Under the pieces are notes generated by a model. The model was not told where the DNA came from and made no database searches. It saw only the letters and a program-made list of their open reading frames with translations. From contig NZ_JACXJA010000005.1 of NCBI RefSeq assembly GCF_014705615.1, positions 345,370 through 409,369 on the forward strand: a stretch of DNA of 64,000 nucleotides, given 5' to 3'. How positions within the stretch are numbered: position 1 is the stretch's first letter; each line of letters opens with the position of its first letter. A program made the translations under genes and the position numbers. Of this stretch, positions 27,850 to 37,060 are shown in pieces. Source of the DNA: Paenibacillus oceani. GTDB lineage: Bacteria > Bacillota > Bacilli > Paenibacillales > NBRC-103111.

Positions 27850-28701
27850 TCAGACGGGTACGGCGCGCACGAACGATTTGACTAGCAGGGTAAATCTCGG
27901 CTTGGTCCGGTTCGCCACTTCCATCACCTGCTCGTGGGACAGCGGCTCCAGCTCCTCCCCGATCGCCATATCGGTTATGCACGAGATGCCCAGCACCTCG
28001 AGACCGCAATGTCTCGCCGCGATCACCTCGGCCACGGTGGACATGCCGACCGCGTCTCCGCCCAGCCTGGCAAGCATCTTGAGCTCCGCCGGCGTCATAT
28101 AAGGCGGTCCGCTGATGCCGCAATACACACCTTCCTGCAGCTCCAGCGAGTCCCCGTCGTCAGAACGGATCAGGCTCGACAGCCGGTGAGCCAGTTCCCG
28201 GTACGATTTGTTGTAGGCTTCGGACATGTCCGGGAAGCGCACGCCCAGCCCGGCATCGTTTGTGCCGATCAGTGGATTGTCCCCCGTCATGTTCAGATGA
28301 TCGCAGATCAGCATCAGATCGCCCGGACGGAACGCCCGATTCATCCCCCCCGCCGCGTTCGTGATGACGGCGGTTTGGACGCCGAGCTTGCGCATCACGT
28401 AAATCGGGGCCGCGACCTTGCGCATCGGGTAACCTTCGTAGTAATGAAAACGGCCTTGCATGACGATAACCGTTTTCCCTTCAAGCGTTCCGATGACGAA
28501 TCGGCCCGCATGTCCTTCCACCGTGGACACCGGAAAATGCGGAACTTCGGAGAAATCGATGGTAATCGCATCCTCCACCTCGCTTGCCAAATCCCCCAGT
28601 CCTGAACCGAGCACAAGTCCGACGACGGGCTCGCGCCCGGCGATCCTGCCGCGAATATAGGCCGCAGCCTGATTGATCTGATCTACGTAGGTCAACTCCA
28701 T
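27850..28701 (-). CDS. Purine nucleoside phosphorylase (second PNP copy)
   Basis: A trimeric-type (PNP class I, PunA/DeoD2-like) phosphorylase, 283 aa, with GLVLGSGLGDLA (phosphate loop), FPVSTVEGHAGRFV, GRFHYYEGYPM, ITNAAGGMNRAF and DAVGMSTVAEVIAARH. It is a clear paralogue of the gene at 28948. The start ATG 28701 has GGAGG 11 nt upstream; the frame is open to 28758, but those extra codons come from DNA next to the inserted repeat. The MITE-like repeat begins 36 bp upstream and separates this gene from its neighbour. Confidence 0.93.
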   Translation of the reverse strand: MELTYVDQINQAAAYIRGRIAGREPVVGLVLGSGLGDLASEVEDAITIDFSEVPHFPVSTVEGHAGRFVIGTLEGKTVIVMQGRFHYYEGYPMRKVAAPIYVMRKLGVQTAVITNAAGGMNRAFRPGDLMLICDHLNMTGDNPLIGTNDAGLGVRFPDMSEAYNKSYRELAHRLSSLIRSDDGDSLELQEGVYCGISGPPYMTPAELKMLARLGGDAVGMSTVAEVIAARHCGLEVLGISCITDMAIGEELEPLSHEQVMEVANRTKPRFTLLVKSFVRAVPV

Positions 28702-28737
28702 GAACACAACAACCTCCTGAGCCAATAAGTTATAAAA

Positions 28738-28914
28738 GAGGATGTTCAAAAAGTCCACTTTTGATCACGATGCAGATCAGGAAGGCCTACTCGACATCGA
28801 ATATGGGATTCAGCCGGAACTTCCGGTGCTCACGTAGCTGCCACTACGCTCCGCTCCTCATTTCCTAGCTTCATCCCATCTTCTCGGTGCTGAAAACCGG
28901 ACTTTTTGAACTCG
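28738..28914 (+). repeat. MITE-like element, copy 1
   Basis: A 177-bp element that begins GAGGATGTTCAAAAAGTCC and ends GGACTTTTTGAACTCG. It has 13-bp perfect terminal inverted repeats (GTTCAAAAAGTCC) and no coding capacity. It is nearly identical to the copies at 52367 and 63855, in the same orientation. It lies between two purine nucleoside phosphorylase genes. No clear target duplication is seen at this copy. Confidence 0.9.
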
Positions 28915-28947
28915 TATTAAATGTAAACGGATAATCCGACCAGACCG

Positions 28948-29775
28948 TTACAGTTTGGGTAAAACGGCCGATACAAGCTCCAGGAAGCTTTCCTTCACCC
29001 GTTCCGCAGTTTCCACCACTTCCGCATGGGAGAGAGGCTGATTCAAAATGCCTGCGGCCATATTCGTAATGCACGAGATGCCGAGCACCTCGATTCCCGC
29101 ATGGCGCGCCGCAATCACTTCGGGTACGGTCGACATGCCGACGGCATCGGCGCCAAGCGTCCGGAGCATCTTGATCTCGGCCGGCGTCTCATAGGACGGG
29201 CCGAGCATTCCGGCATATACGCCTTCCTCCAGCCGGATGCCCAGTTGATCCGCCGCCTCTCTAGCGGCCTCGATCAGGCGGGCGCTGTATGCCTGCGACA
29301 TGTCCGGGAACCGGACGCCGAGCGCCTCTTCGTTGCGGCCGATCAGCGGATTGCGGAACATCAGATTGACATGATCGTGAATTAGCATAAGGTCGCCGGG
29401 ACGGTACCCGGTATTGACTCCGCCCGCCGCATTGGTGACAAGCAGCGATTGGACGCCAAGTGCCCGCATGACGCGCACGGGGAAAGCTACCGAAGCGACA
29501 TCGTAACCTTCGTACAAATGAAAACGGCCCTTCATCAGGACGGCCTTCCGGCCTCCGATCGTGCCGACGAGCAGCTCGCCTGCATGACCTTCCACGGTGG
29601 ACACCGGAAAAAACGGAATTTCTTCGTAATGGATGACGGTTACGTCCTCCATCAAATCCGCCAGCACCCCGAGTCCCGAACCGAGAATCAGACCGACCTC
29701 CGGGGCGTACGGAATCTCTTCTTCGATAAAGCGGACGGCTTCCGCGATCCGCTGTTCCATCGTGCTTGCGTTCAT
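28948..29775 (-). CDS. punA: Purine nucleoside phosphorylase
   Basis: PunA (275 aa) phosphorolyses guanosine, inosine and deoxy forms to base plus (deoxy)ribose 1-phosphate. Motifs: GLILGSGLGVLADLM, FPVSTVEGHAGELL, LVTNAAGGVNTGYRPGDLM, GVRFPDMSQAY, LGADAVGMSTVPEVIAARHA. GGAGG is 6 nt before the ATG. It follows deoB by 12 bp, the drm-punA order of Bacillus; deoB acts on the ribose 1-phosphate product. Confidence 0.95.
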   Translation of the reverse strand: MNASTMEQRIAEAVRFIEEEIPYAPEVGLILGSGLGVLADLMEDVTVIHYEEIPFFPVSTVEGHAGELLVGTIGGRKAVLMKGRFHLYEGYDVASVAFPVRVMRALGVQSLLVTNAAGGVNTGYRPGDLMLIHDHVNLMFRNPLIGRNEEALGVRFPDMSQAYSARLIEAAREAADQLGIRLEEGVYAGMLGPSYETPAEIKMLRTLGADAVGMSTVPEVIAARHAGIEVLGISCITNMAAGILNQPLSHAEVVETAERVKESFLELVSAVLPKL

Positions 29776-29787
29776 ACAGCACCTCCG

Positions 29788-30963
29788 CTATTCGTGAAGC
29801 TCGGATAAAAAGCTGCTGCCGTGCTCCGGCGCCGGCAGGCCGAAGTTCTCCGCCACCGTCGCTCCCACATCGGCAAACGTCGCTCGTACGCCAAACGAAG
29901 CGGGCGACTTCAACTTCGGACTCCAGACAAGCAGCGGCACATACTCCCGGGTGTGATCCGTGCCCGGATGAGTCGGATCGTTGCCGTGATCGGCCGTGAT
30001 CACCAATAGATCTTCCTCGCCGAGCCGTGCCATAATATCCGGCAGACGGGCATCGAATTCCATCAGCGCCTGCGCATAACCTTCGGGGTCCCGCCGATGA
30101 CCGTATAACGAGTCGAAATCGACCAGATTCGTAAAGACCATGCCGCGGAAAGGCTGCTCCAGCGTCCGGATCGTCTCTTCGATGCCGTGTTCGTTGCTCT
30201 TGGTCGGCAGCGAGGCGGTTACACCTTCGCCCGAAAAAATATCGTTGATTTTGCCGATCGCGATACAATCGTATCCGGCATCCTTCAGTCGGTTCATCAC
30301 CGTCGGCCCAGGCGGCTTGACTGCGTAATCGTGACGGTTCGCCGTCCGCTTGAACGAGCCGGGCTCCCCCATATACGGCCGGGCGATGACGCGCCCTACG
30401 GCGTATTCGCCCAGCGTAAGGCTGCGGGCGATCTCGCACGCCCGGTACAGCTCCTCAAGCGGAATCACTTGTTCGTGCGCGGCGATCTGGAAGACGCTGT
30501 CCGCTGACGTATATACGATCCAGGAGCCGGTACGTTTCTGCTCTTCGCCGAGCTCCTCTATAATTTCGGTTCCCGAGGCGGGCTTGTTGCCGAGTACGCC
30601 GCGGCCCGTGGCCTGTTCGAACTTGCGCAGAAGCGGCTCGGGGAAACCTTCCGGGTACGTCTGGAACGGGATCGTCACCTTAAGTCCCATCAGTTCCCAA
30701 TGACCGGTCATCGTGTCTTTGCCGGCGGAAGCTTCGGCCATTTTGCCGTAATAGGCGGCAGGCCGATCCGCAGGGCGAAGATGCATTAGCGGCGCAATGT
30801 TGGCAAGCCCCAGCTTCTCCAGGTTCGGCAGCGCTAGAGCGGGCACCCGCTGAGCAATATGACCAAGCGTATGCGCTCCGGCGTCGCCAAAGGACGGGGC
30901 GTCCGGAAGCTCGCCAATGCCGACGCTATCCAGTACGATCAGTGCTATCCGTTTGAATTTCAT
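29788..30963 (-). CDS. deoB: Phosphopentomutase
   Basis: Interconverts (deoxy)ribose 1- and 5-phosphate (391 aa; alkaline-phosphatase superfamily, two Mn ions). Metal and active-site segments: [16 protein letters not shown] near the start, [13 protein letters not shown] (nucleophile Thr), [20 protein letters not shown] near the end. GGAGG lies 6 nt before the ATG. It is the first gene of the salvage cluster and links nucleoside breakdown to the pentose phosphate pool. Confidence 0.97.
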   Translation of the reverse strand: MKFKRIALIVLDSVGIGELPDAPSFGDAGAHTLGHIAQRVPALALPNLEKLGLANIAPLMHLRPADRPAAYYGKMAEASAGKDTMTGHWELMGLKVTIPFQTYPEGFPEPLLRKFEQATGRGVLGNKPASGTEIIEELGEEQKRTGSWIVYTSADSVFQIAAHEQVIPLEELYRACEIARSLTLGEYAVGRVIARPYMGEPGSFKRTANRHDYAVKPPGPTVMNRLKDAGYDCIAIGKINDIFSGEGVTASLPTKSNEHGIEETIRTLEQPFRGMVFTNLVDFDSLYGHRRDPEGYAQALMEFDARLPDIMARLGEEDLLVITADHGNDPTHPGTDHTREYVPLLVWSPKLKSPASFGVRATFADVGATVAENFGLPAPEHGSSFLSELHE

Positions 30964-31033
30964 AAGGATCCTCCGTTATGCAGGTGTACGGGGCAAATGT
31001 TTTCCATATTATCTCACGACCCCGGGACGAATG

Positions 31034-31061
31034 CAAAAGAGCCCCGGATCGCCCGGAGCTC
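31034..31061 (-). terminator. Terminator after the beta-helix gene
   Basis: On the minus strand GAGCTCCGG pairs with CCGGGGCTC around a 5-nt loop and is followed by TTTT. It lies about 80 bp past the beta-helix stop and 70 bp before deoB. Confidence 0.85.
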
Positions 31062-31140
31062 AAGGGATGTTCGGTTGCGTATTGTTCCTTTTGCCGTATG
31101 CCGCAGCCTCTTCGACCCGGCGGACCGGATCGGATTGTCG

Positions 31141-33654
31141 TTATACAGGAATCGGCTCGTACGTATTGCTGTCCACAATTGTCGTTCCGGTTATTTGCGT
31201 GCCATCCGGCAGCGTAGCCAAACAAGTTCCTTTCTTGACCGAGACGAGAGCATCCAGGTTATAGCTGGCGGTTCCTCCGTTTTTGACGCTGTATTCCGCG
31301 ACCCTGGCGGGGTCGCTCATCCGCAGCAAGAACGAGTTGTTATGGACATGGACGCTGCTTCCTTGGGACGGTCGGAAAAAGCGGACACCCAGCTTGTTTT
31401 GCGCCGTGCATATAAACGAATTTCCTTCGATCACGATATGACGTATGTCGCCGACGTCGTCGCAATCGAGGTAGATTCCGTAAGCGCTTCCAGTTCCACT
31501 GGCCGAGTAATCCTTGATCGTATTGCCCCGGATGACGATACCGGAATAGTCACCCCGCATTTGGATCGCCCGGTTGTATCCTTTCAGTACGTTGCCTTCG
31601 ATTGTGATGTCGAAGTTCGAGCTCTTCCTGCCGCTGATCAGAACCGTCTTCAGATCAATGCCGGTTGGGGCTTTCATTCCTTCGAGTATGTTGCCTTTAA
31701 TGATACCGCTGTTCGCTTGATTGAAAATAGCGATGGAGAAAGCGATATCGTTTTTGACGACATTGCCCTCGACCAGGAAATCCTGGGTTCTCTGAGTCAC
31801 ATTGACGCCGTTGCCGAATCCCTGGATGGAAAAACCGTCATAATTATGATCGAGTATATTTCCAATCGCAACGGGTTTTCTCGCGCCGCATAACCGTACA
31901 CCGTGCTGGGAGCTGTATTTGACGATATTGCCCACGATCAGACAGTCTTCGCCCCGGATCACTTCAATCCCCGAACCTTCCGCCGTATTTGCAACATAGT
32001 TGTACATCACCTTCGTTCCCGCGGAATTTCCGGTAGAGCTGTAACCAACACGTATGCCCGCATCATCGCAGTTATCGAACCGGCAATATTCGATTATCGA
32101 ACGTTTGGCATTTGCAATCACGATGCCGTCCACTTCCGAGTCTCCCCCGAAATATGTATTGGGACTGCATACGTTTTTGAACTGCAGATGGCCGACATAT
32201 ACATCGTCCGCGCCGTTTCCTATACTGATTCCTTTCAAGCCCACCGCCTGATATTGCAAAATCGTCGACACGGCGCCTTCGCCGAGCAGCGAAGTTCCCT
32301 TCTGCGCCGTCAGCCCGGCGGCCAGCCGATAGGTTCCCGCAGGAATATGCAGCGTTTCGCCGATAGCCGCATTCAGTGCAGCCTGCAATGCCGCAGAATC
32401 GTCGTGCCCGACATAAACACCTGACGCTGCTGAAACCGCAGGATGGGAAAGCGTAATCACATTGCCCGATATCGCTTCAATTTTCGCCAGCAGGTAGCTT
32501 CCGAACTGGACCGGTTCGATTCTCCCTGCGATTCCTGTAGAACCGAAGCTGACGCTTGCCAGTTGTCCGTTCTGAGCTCCGTTTGTTTTGGCGATATAAA
32601 ACAATACGTTGGAGTTCGGATAACCTCCGGTCTGCCAATTCACATACGTTTTCTGCTTAAAGGCCGCGACAATTTCCTTCACTCCGGTTCTCGTTCCTTT
32701 GGTCATAGTCGCCGAGGCTTGCACCCCGGTCCCTTGGCCGAAATAAAAGGAGTCTCGCTTCTTGCCCGGTTCTATCGCCTGCAAAATAACGGTTGCCGAG
32801 CCGGAAGCTCCGCCGTTCGTCCAGTCCTCCATGTACCAGCCTCGGATCCGGTCGGCAATCTGCACAGCGCTTTCCCCAGCCTCAACCGGAATGAGAAACT
32901 GAACGGAATCAAGGACGAGTGCAATCGTTCCGGATTGCGAACAGCCGGACGTTACCGTGATTTCAACGGTCTCCTTGACGGCCGCAACCGTCACGGACTG
33001 CGCAGGTTCTCCGGGAAGCTCGACTGTAATCGTCCCTGCAGCCGCCGCTTCCTCTTCCAGGACGAGAGTCAGCACCTCGCGCTTCGGCGCACCGGCTCCT
33101 GCTATCAGAATCCCTTGTCCTGTCTCGAAATCGATCGGCGATGCGACGGTCAACTGATTGCTGCCAGCGGTCAGCGAACCTGTCGTTGATTGGGCCGATC
33201 CCGACACGGGGAATTCTCCCACTGACAACGCACCGGCTGCTCGGGCGCCAACTATCCGCTTGAATCTTTTGCCGTCCGCGCCTACCAGGATACGGTCTCC
33301 GTCGTCGACCGATGTAAGGTCGACAGGATCGTATCGGTAATGCCGTCCCGAATCTCGGACGAAATAAATGTAACCCGGATCGGGATCCGAATTCGTCTTC
33401 AGTTCGCTTAAATCGGTGGCGACAACGAAATCAATTCTCCGCAGATCGGGCAATCTTCTTCTCCCGCTAAGTCCGTAAACGGAGTCGGTCACCCCTGAAT
33501 CTGAAGCGCTTACAAGACCGGCTGAAGCTAAAGCCGCCCCGGATAAAGTAAGTCCCATTGAAGCCAGCATTTTTCTTCTGCTAATTCTACTTCCGGATTG
33601 CGGGGTCCCCTCCGATGGATTTGCGGAATGACGGGGGTCTTGACGATCAGACAT
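31141..33654 (-). CDS. Tat-exported right-handed beta-helix protein (pectate-lyase-3 like)
   Basis: A large secreted protein (837 aa). Residues 25-50 form a twin-arginine signal (SRRKML, then a hydrophobic stretch ending SAGLVSA). Residues about 50-400 are beta-rich and not recognised. From about 410 (HDDSAALQAALNAAIGETLHIPAGTYRL) the pattern is that of a pectate-lyase-3/NosD right-handed parallel beta-helix, with repeated GNIVK/EGNVVK/RGNTIK coils. Such proteins act as polysaccharide lyases/hydrolases or phage-tail-spike-like adhesins; no catalytic residues could be assigned. GGAGGG stands 8 nt before the ATG. It interrupts the deoB-xerD order of Bacillus and has its own terminator. Confidence 0.85.
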   Translation of the reverse strand: MSDRQDPRHSANPSEGTPQSGSRISRRKMLASMGLTLSGAALASAGLVSASDSGVTDSVYGLSGRRRLPDLRRIDFVVATDLSELKTNSDPDPGYIYFVRDSGRHYRYDPVDLTSVDDGDRILVGADGKRFKRIVGARAAGALSVGEFPVSGSAQSTTGSLTAGSNQLTVASPIDFETGQGILIAGAGAPKREVLTLVLEEEAAAAGTITVELPGEPAQSVTVAAVKETVEITVTSGCSQSGTIALVLDSVQFLIPVEAGESAVQIADRIRGWYMEDWTNGGASGSATVILQAIEPGKKRDSFYFGQGTGVQASATMTKGTRTGVKEIVAAFKQKTYVNWQTGGYPNSNVLFYIAKTNGAQNGQLASVSFGSTGIAGRIEPVQFGSYLLAKIEAISGNVITLSHPAVSAASGVYVGHDDSAALQAALNAAIGETLHIPAGTYRLAAGLTAQKGTSLLGEGAVSTILQYQAVGLKGISIGNGADDVYVGHLQFKNVCSPNTYFGGDSEVDGIVIANAKRSIIEYCRFDNCDDAGIRVGYSSTGNSAGTKVMYNYVANTAEGSGIEVIRGEDCLIVGNIVKYSSQHGVRLCGARKPVAIGNILDHNYDGFSIQGFGNGVNVTQRTQDFLVEGNVVKNDIAFSIAIFNQANSGIIKGNILEGMKAPTGIDLKTVLISGRKSSNFDITIEGNVLKGYNRAIQMRGDYSGIVIRGNTIKDYSASGTGSAYGIYLDCDDVGDIRHIVIEGNSFICTAQNKLGVRFFRPSQGSSVHVHNNSFLLRMSDPARVAEYSVKNGGTASYNLDALVSVKKGTCLATLPDGTQITGTTIVDSNTYEPIPV

Positions 33655-33737
33655 TATTACATCCCTCCTACATTGGATATGGAGCTGATTAGCTGATTGG
33701 CGTGCCGCGATCGCGCTCCTTTCCTATTGTATCATAA

Positions 33738-33755
33738 TATGAAATCGATTACTTC
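33738..33755. promoter_or_regulatory. Candidate operator upstream of the beta-helix gene
   Basis: GAAATCGATTAC (33741-33752) matches at 11 of 12 positions the perfect palindrome GAAATCGATTTC upstream of the solute-binding-protein gene at 38459, next to a LacI-family regulator. It lies about 90 bp upstream of the start. Shared control is an inference. Confidence 0.35.
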
Positions 33756-33849
33756 AACAACTTTCAGACAACTCCTGCTTTGAGACGGCAGCTGCTGGCA
33801 TGGCGAAAACAGCTGCCCGGCGACAAGATGACGCCCGTCGCTTTGGCGT

Positions 33850-34752
33850 TCATTTCATTCCTGCGCGCGGATGCGCACGATCATAAATTTCTTTCATCCG
33901 GGCCTTGGTGACCTGCGTGTACACCTGCGTCGTCGAGATGTCCGCATGGCCGAGCATTTCCTGCACCGCCCGCAGGTCCGCCCCGTTCTCAAGCAGATGG
34001 GTGGCGAACGAATGCCTGAGCGTATGCGGCGTTATTTCCTTATCGATGCCCGCTTCCCGGGCGTATCGTTTAATAATTTTCCAAAACCCTTGGCGGGTCA
34101 GGCGGGTACCGAGATGGTTAATAAACAGCGCGTCCTCGTCCTTCGACTGGCGTAGCAGCTGGGGACGCATCGACTCCGTATAATTGTCTAACCAGTGAGC
34201 GGCGATTTTGCCGAGAGGGATAATCCGTTCCTTGCCTTTGCCGATACAGCGGACAAAACCCATCGTCGGGTTCACGTCGTCGACGCCGAGCGAGATCAGC
34301 TCCGATACACGAATGCCCGTCGCATAGAGCAGCTCCAGCATCGCCTTATCGCGCATGCCGCCGGGAACCGTCGTCACCGGCGCTTCCAGCAGCCGCTCAA
34401 CCTCTTCGACCGTCATCACCTTCGGCAGACGTTTTTCCAGCTTGGGCATTTCCACATCGAGAGACGGATCTTGGGTGATCGTTTTCTCCCGCAGCAAGTA
34501 TTGGTAGAATGCCCGGATCGACACGATGTTGCGGGATACGGTCGTCGGCGCCCGTCCGAGCTGTTTCAGGAAAAGCAAATAATTCACAATGTGGGACTTG
34601 GCCGACTCCTCGATGGACGTTACACCTAGTCCGCCGATATGTTCGAGGTAATGGGTAACGTCGCGTGAATAAGACTCTAACGTGTTGCGCGACAGACCGC
34701 GCTCGACGGAGAGGTATTGGATAAACGATTGCATATGTCTCTTCATCGCCAA
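33850..34752 (-). CDS. xerD: Site-specific tyrosine recombinase XerD
   Basis: XerD (300 aa) resolves chromosome dimers at dif with XerC. The N-terminal SAM-like domain (MQSFIQYLSVERGLSRNTLE) precedes the catalytic domain with Arg in ATGIRVSELISL, HTLRHSFATHLLENGAD, LGHADISTTQVYTQV (nucleophile Tyr). Start uncertain: TTG 34752 is 7 nt after GGGGGA, while the ATG at 34746 is 13 nt away; both give normal length. It lies between yqzK and the beta-helix gene. Confidence 0.95.
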   Translation of the reverse strand: MAMKRHMQSFIQYLSVERGLSRNTLESYSRDVTHYLEHIGGLGVTSIEESAKSHIVNYLLFLKQLGRAPTTVSRNIVSIRAFYQYLLREKTITQDPSLDVEMPKLEKRLPKVMTVEEVERLLEAPVTTVPGGMRDKAMLELLYATGIRVSELISLGVDDVNPTMGFVRCIGKGKERIIPLGKIAAHWLDNYTESMRPQLLRQSKDEDALFINHLGTRLTRQGFWKIIKRYAREAGIDKEITPHTLRHSFATHLLENGADLRAVQEMLGHADISTTQVYTQVTKARMKEIYDRAHPRAGMK

Positions 34753-34861
34753 ATGTTGATCCCCCAGTATGTCGTTCCTCATGTACAACACATATTCAAC
34801 ACCGGGATCGAATTTCCTGCCGGACCGAAGGATAAACGCAGATCAGCGACTCTTTCCACCC

Positions 34862-35095
34862 TTACTCCCCGTACTTGTAAAAAAACAGCAGCCGCTCCAG
34901 CATCGTATCCGGCTCCGTTACGCCGGCTTCGTCGCGGAATACTTTCACTGCTTTGCCTGTTGGCTCCTTATACCGCCCTGCCGGCTCGAACCAGCCCCCG
35001 AAAAACCGGAACAACTCGAACAGCATAACCGTCAAGATAACGAAAACGGCAATAAACTTCGTCCGAACCCACCATTTTCTCAACGAAACGACCAT
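34862..35095 (-). CDS. yqzK: YqzK family protein (DUF4227)
   Basis: A 77-residue protein with one membrane helix (FIAVFVILTVMLFELF) followed by a basic segment GRYKEPTGKAVKVF, the DUF4227/YqzK signature. The function is unknown. The ATG at 35095 has GGGAGG 7 nt upstream; an in-frame start further up is poorly placed. It sits between xerD and ald/fur, matching the fur-yqzK-xerD order in Bacillus. Confidence 0.82.
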   Translation of the reverse strand: MVVSLRKWWVRTKFIAVFVILTVMLFELFRFFGGWFEPAGRYKEPTGKAVKVFRDEAGVTEPDTMLERLLFFYKYGE

Positions 35096-35170
35096 GGCCT
35101 GTCCTCCCTGTCCCAACATTGTTCAAGTCCCCACCCTTAACCTATGAGCCGATGGCGCGAAATATGCCCG

Positions 35171-36295
35171 TCAAACCATAGGGACAAACGGCAGATTGAC
35201 CGCTTCCGCCACTGCCTGGTGCGTAATCCGGCCGGCATACGTATTCACTCCGAGCTTCAAAGGCGCATTATCATGAACCGCACGTTCGAATCCTTTGTCG
35301 GCCAGCTCGACCACATACGGCAGCGTAGCGTTCGTCAGCGCGATCGTAGACGTTCTCGGAACGGCTCCCGGCATATTGGCGACCGAATAGTGGATGACGC
35401 CGTGTTTCTCGTAGATCGGATCGCTATGTGTAGTAACCCGGTCGATCGTAGCAATCGTACCGCCTTGATCGATGGCGACGTCGACGATGACGGACCCTTT
35501 CTTCATCTGCCGGACCATATCCTCGGACACGAGCTTCGGCGCCCGCGCGCCGGGAATGAGCACCGCTCCAATCAGCAGATCGGCGGTTCGAACCGCTTCG
35601 GCGATATGGAACGGAGTCGACATGAGCGTCTTCACCCGTCCACCGAAGATGTCGTCGATGTATCGCATCCGGTCCCCGCTGCGCTCCACGATTACGACGT
35701 CGGCGCCAAGACCGAGCGCCATTTTGGCAGCGTTCGTCCCGACGATCCCGCCTCCCAGTATAACGACCTCTGCAGGCGGCACGCCCGGCACGCCGCCAAG
35801 CAGGACACCTCTTCCTCCGTAGAACCGTTCGAGAAAATGGGCGCCGATCTGGACCGACATCCGCCCGGCCACTTCGCTCATCGGCGTCAGCAGAGGGAGC
35901 CCTCCGTTAGGAAGCTGAATCGTCTCGTACGCAATTCCCGCTACCCGTTTTTGCACGAGAGAGTGGGTGAGATCAAGCGCAGCGGCCAGATGCAAATAAG
36001 TGAACACGATCTGATTTTCACGAAAAAATTCGAATTCCGAAGGAAGCGGCTCCTTGACCTTTACTATCAGATCCGCACGCTCCCATACGCCCGCCGCTTC
36101 CGGCACGACGATGGCGCCCTCGCGGGAATATTCCTCGTCCGTAAAGCCGCTTCCGGCGCCGGCTCCCGCTTCGATCAGCACTTCGTGCCCCGAATGTTTC
36201 AGCACGCGTGCGCCTCCGGGCGTTAGCGCAACTCGAAATTCGTTATTTTTGATCTCTTTCGGTACTCCTATCGTATAACGGTTAGCGCCCGTCAT
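35171..36295 (-). CDS. ald: Alanine dehydrogenase
   Basis: NAD-dependent L-alanine dehydrogenase (374 aa) converts alanine to pyruvate and ammonia; in Bacillus it matters for growth on alanine and for sporulation. The start block [20 protein letters not shown], catalytic Lys/His segments ([19 protein letters not shown]) and the Rossmann motif [17 protein letters not shown] are typical. The ATG at 36295 has GGAGG 8 nt upstream; 56 additional upstream codons in frame are not like the family. It lies between fur and yqzK. Confidence 0.96.
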   Translation of the reverse strand: MTGANRYTIGVPKEIKNNEFRVALTPGGARVLKHSGHEVLIEAGAGAGSGFTDEEYSREGAIVVPEAAGVWERADLIVKVKEPLPSEFEFFRENQIVFTYLHLAAALDLTHSLVQKRVAGIAYETIQLPNGGLPLLTPMSEVAGRMSVQIGAHFLERFYGGRGVLLGGVPGVPPAEVVILGGGIVGTNAAKMALGLGADVVIVERSGDRMRYIDDIFGGRVKTLMSTPFHIAEAVRTADLLIGAVLIPGARAPKLVSEDMVRQMKKGSVIVDVAIDQGGTIATIDRVTTHSDPIYEKHGVIHYSVANMPGAVPRTSTIALTNATLPYVVELADKGFERAVHDNAPLKLGVNTYAGRITHQAVAEAVNLPFVPMV

Positions 36296-36408
36296 AATCC
36301 TCGCCTCCACAACTGCAGCATAAAATATTCGCTTCATGCTTAGCATGCGTTGGGAGAAATGAAAGTATCCGGGGGGCGGCTTGCACGAGCACAGCAGGCC
36401 CACAATGC

Positions 36409-36442
36409 AAAAATCCCCAAGCAGCGCTCTGCTGCCGGGGAT
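36409..36442 (-). terminator. Terminator of fur
   Basis: On the minus strand ATCCCCGGCAGC pairs with GCTGCTTGGGGAT around a 5-nt loop, followed by TTTTT. It starts 5 bp past the fur stop. Confidence 0.9.
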
Positions 36443-36446
36443 CCGT

Positions 36447-36914
36447 TTAATTCCGCTCCGCATCGTTCGAATTTTCCTTATCCTTGCACCTGTGACAGAT
36501 GCCTTGGAAATCGAGCCGATGGTCCAAAACTTTAAAATTATATTCCCGCTCCAATCTTTCTTCCAGCGGAGTCAACCAATCTTCCATGATCTCGTCGACC
36601 GCACCGCACTGCACGCATATCAGATGATGGTGATGGTGATGATTGCTTTCACTGCGCAAATCGTAACGGGCAACCCCGTCGCCAAAATTCATCTTCTCCA
36701 CGACATGCAATTCGCTCAACAGCTCGAGCGTGCGATATACGGTAGCTAGCCCGATTTCGGGTGCTTTATCCTTGACGAGCAAAAAGACATCCTCCGCGCT
36801 CAAATGGTCTTCTTCATTCTCCAGTAAGACGCGTACAGTCGCTTCACGCTGGGGCGTCAGCTTGTAGCCTTGTGACTGCAGTTGCTGCTTAATTTTTTCG
36901 ATACGCGCTTCCAT
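36447..36914 (-). CDS. fur: Ferric uptake regulator family repressor
   Basis: Fur-family metal-dependent repressor (155 aa). The winged-helix block [26 protein letters not shown] is followed by [12 protein letters not shown] (DNA recognition). The metal region contains six consecutive histidines (92-97) then C100-x-x-C103 and a C-terminal C-x-x-C (ICHRC), the structural zinc site. The position next to yqzK-xerD favours Fur over PerR or Zur. The start is ATG 36914, just after AGGGGGAGG; the upstream open frame covers the promoter. Confidence 0.92.
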   Translation of the reverse strand: MEARIEKIKQQLQSQGYKLTPQREATVRVLLENEEDHLSAEDVFLLVKDKAPEIGLATVYRTLELLSELHVVEKMNFGDGVARYDLRSESNHHHHHHLICVQCGAVDEIMEDWLTPLEERLEREYNFKVLDHRLDFQGICHRCKDKENSNDAERN

Positions 36915-36993
36915 GTTCCTCCCCCTCTTGAGCGCATTGGCGAGATGATCTAACCGTCGGATACAGCGCCCGGCGGAAATTGCCGCCATCCTC

Positions 36994-37022
36994 ATTATAG
37001 GGGGAGCAACCATACAAGTCAA
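36994..37022 (-). promoter_or_regulatory. Sigma-A promoter of fur
   Basis: TTGACT (37017-37022), 17 bp, perfect TATAAT (36994-36999) on the minus strand, about 80 bp before the fur start. Confidence 0.85.
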
Positions 37023-37027
37023 ACTTT

Positions 37028-37042
37028 TTAGAATCATTTTAA
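37028..37042. promoter_or_regulatory. PerR-type box upstream of fur
   Basis: TTAGAATCATTTTAA matches the Per box TTATAATNATTATAA at 12 of 14 defined positions and lies 5 bp upstream of the -35. In Bacillus subtilis PerR regulates fur. The Fur box is closely related, so autoregulation is an alternative. Confidence 0.6.
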
Positions 37043-37060
37043 TCGAGAACGTTTTTCATA

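Noticed and set aside
28738..28914. A complete insertion sequence
   Set aside because: The element is about 177 bp with no transposase frame, so only a non-autonomous element is supported.
31141..33654. The beta-helix gene as part of a prophage
   Set aside because: No integrase, capsid, tail or lysis gene is nearby; xerD is the chromosomal housekeeping recombinase in its usual context.
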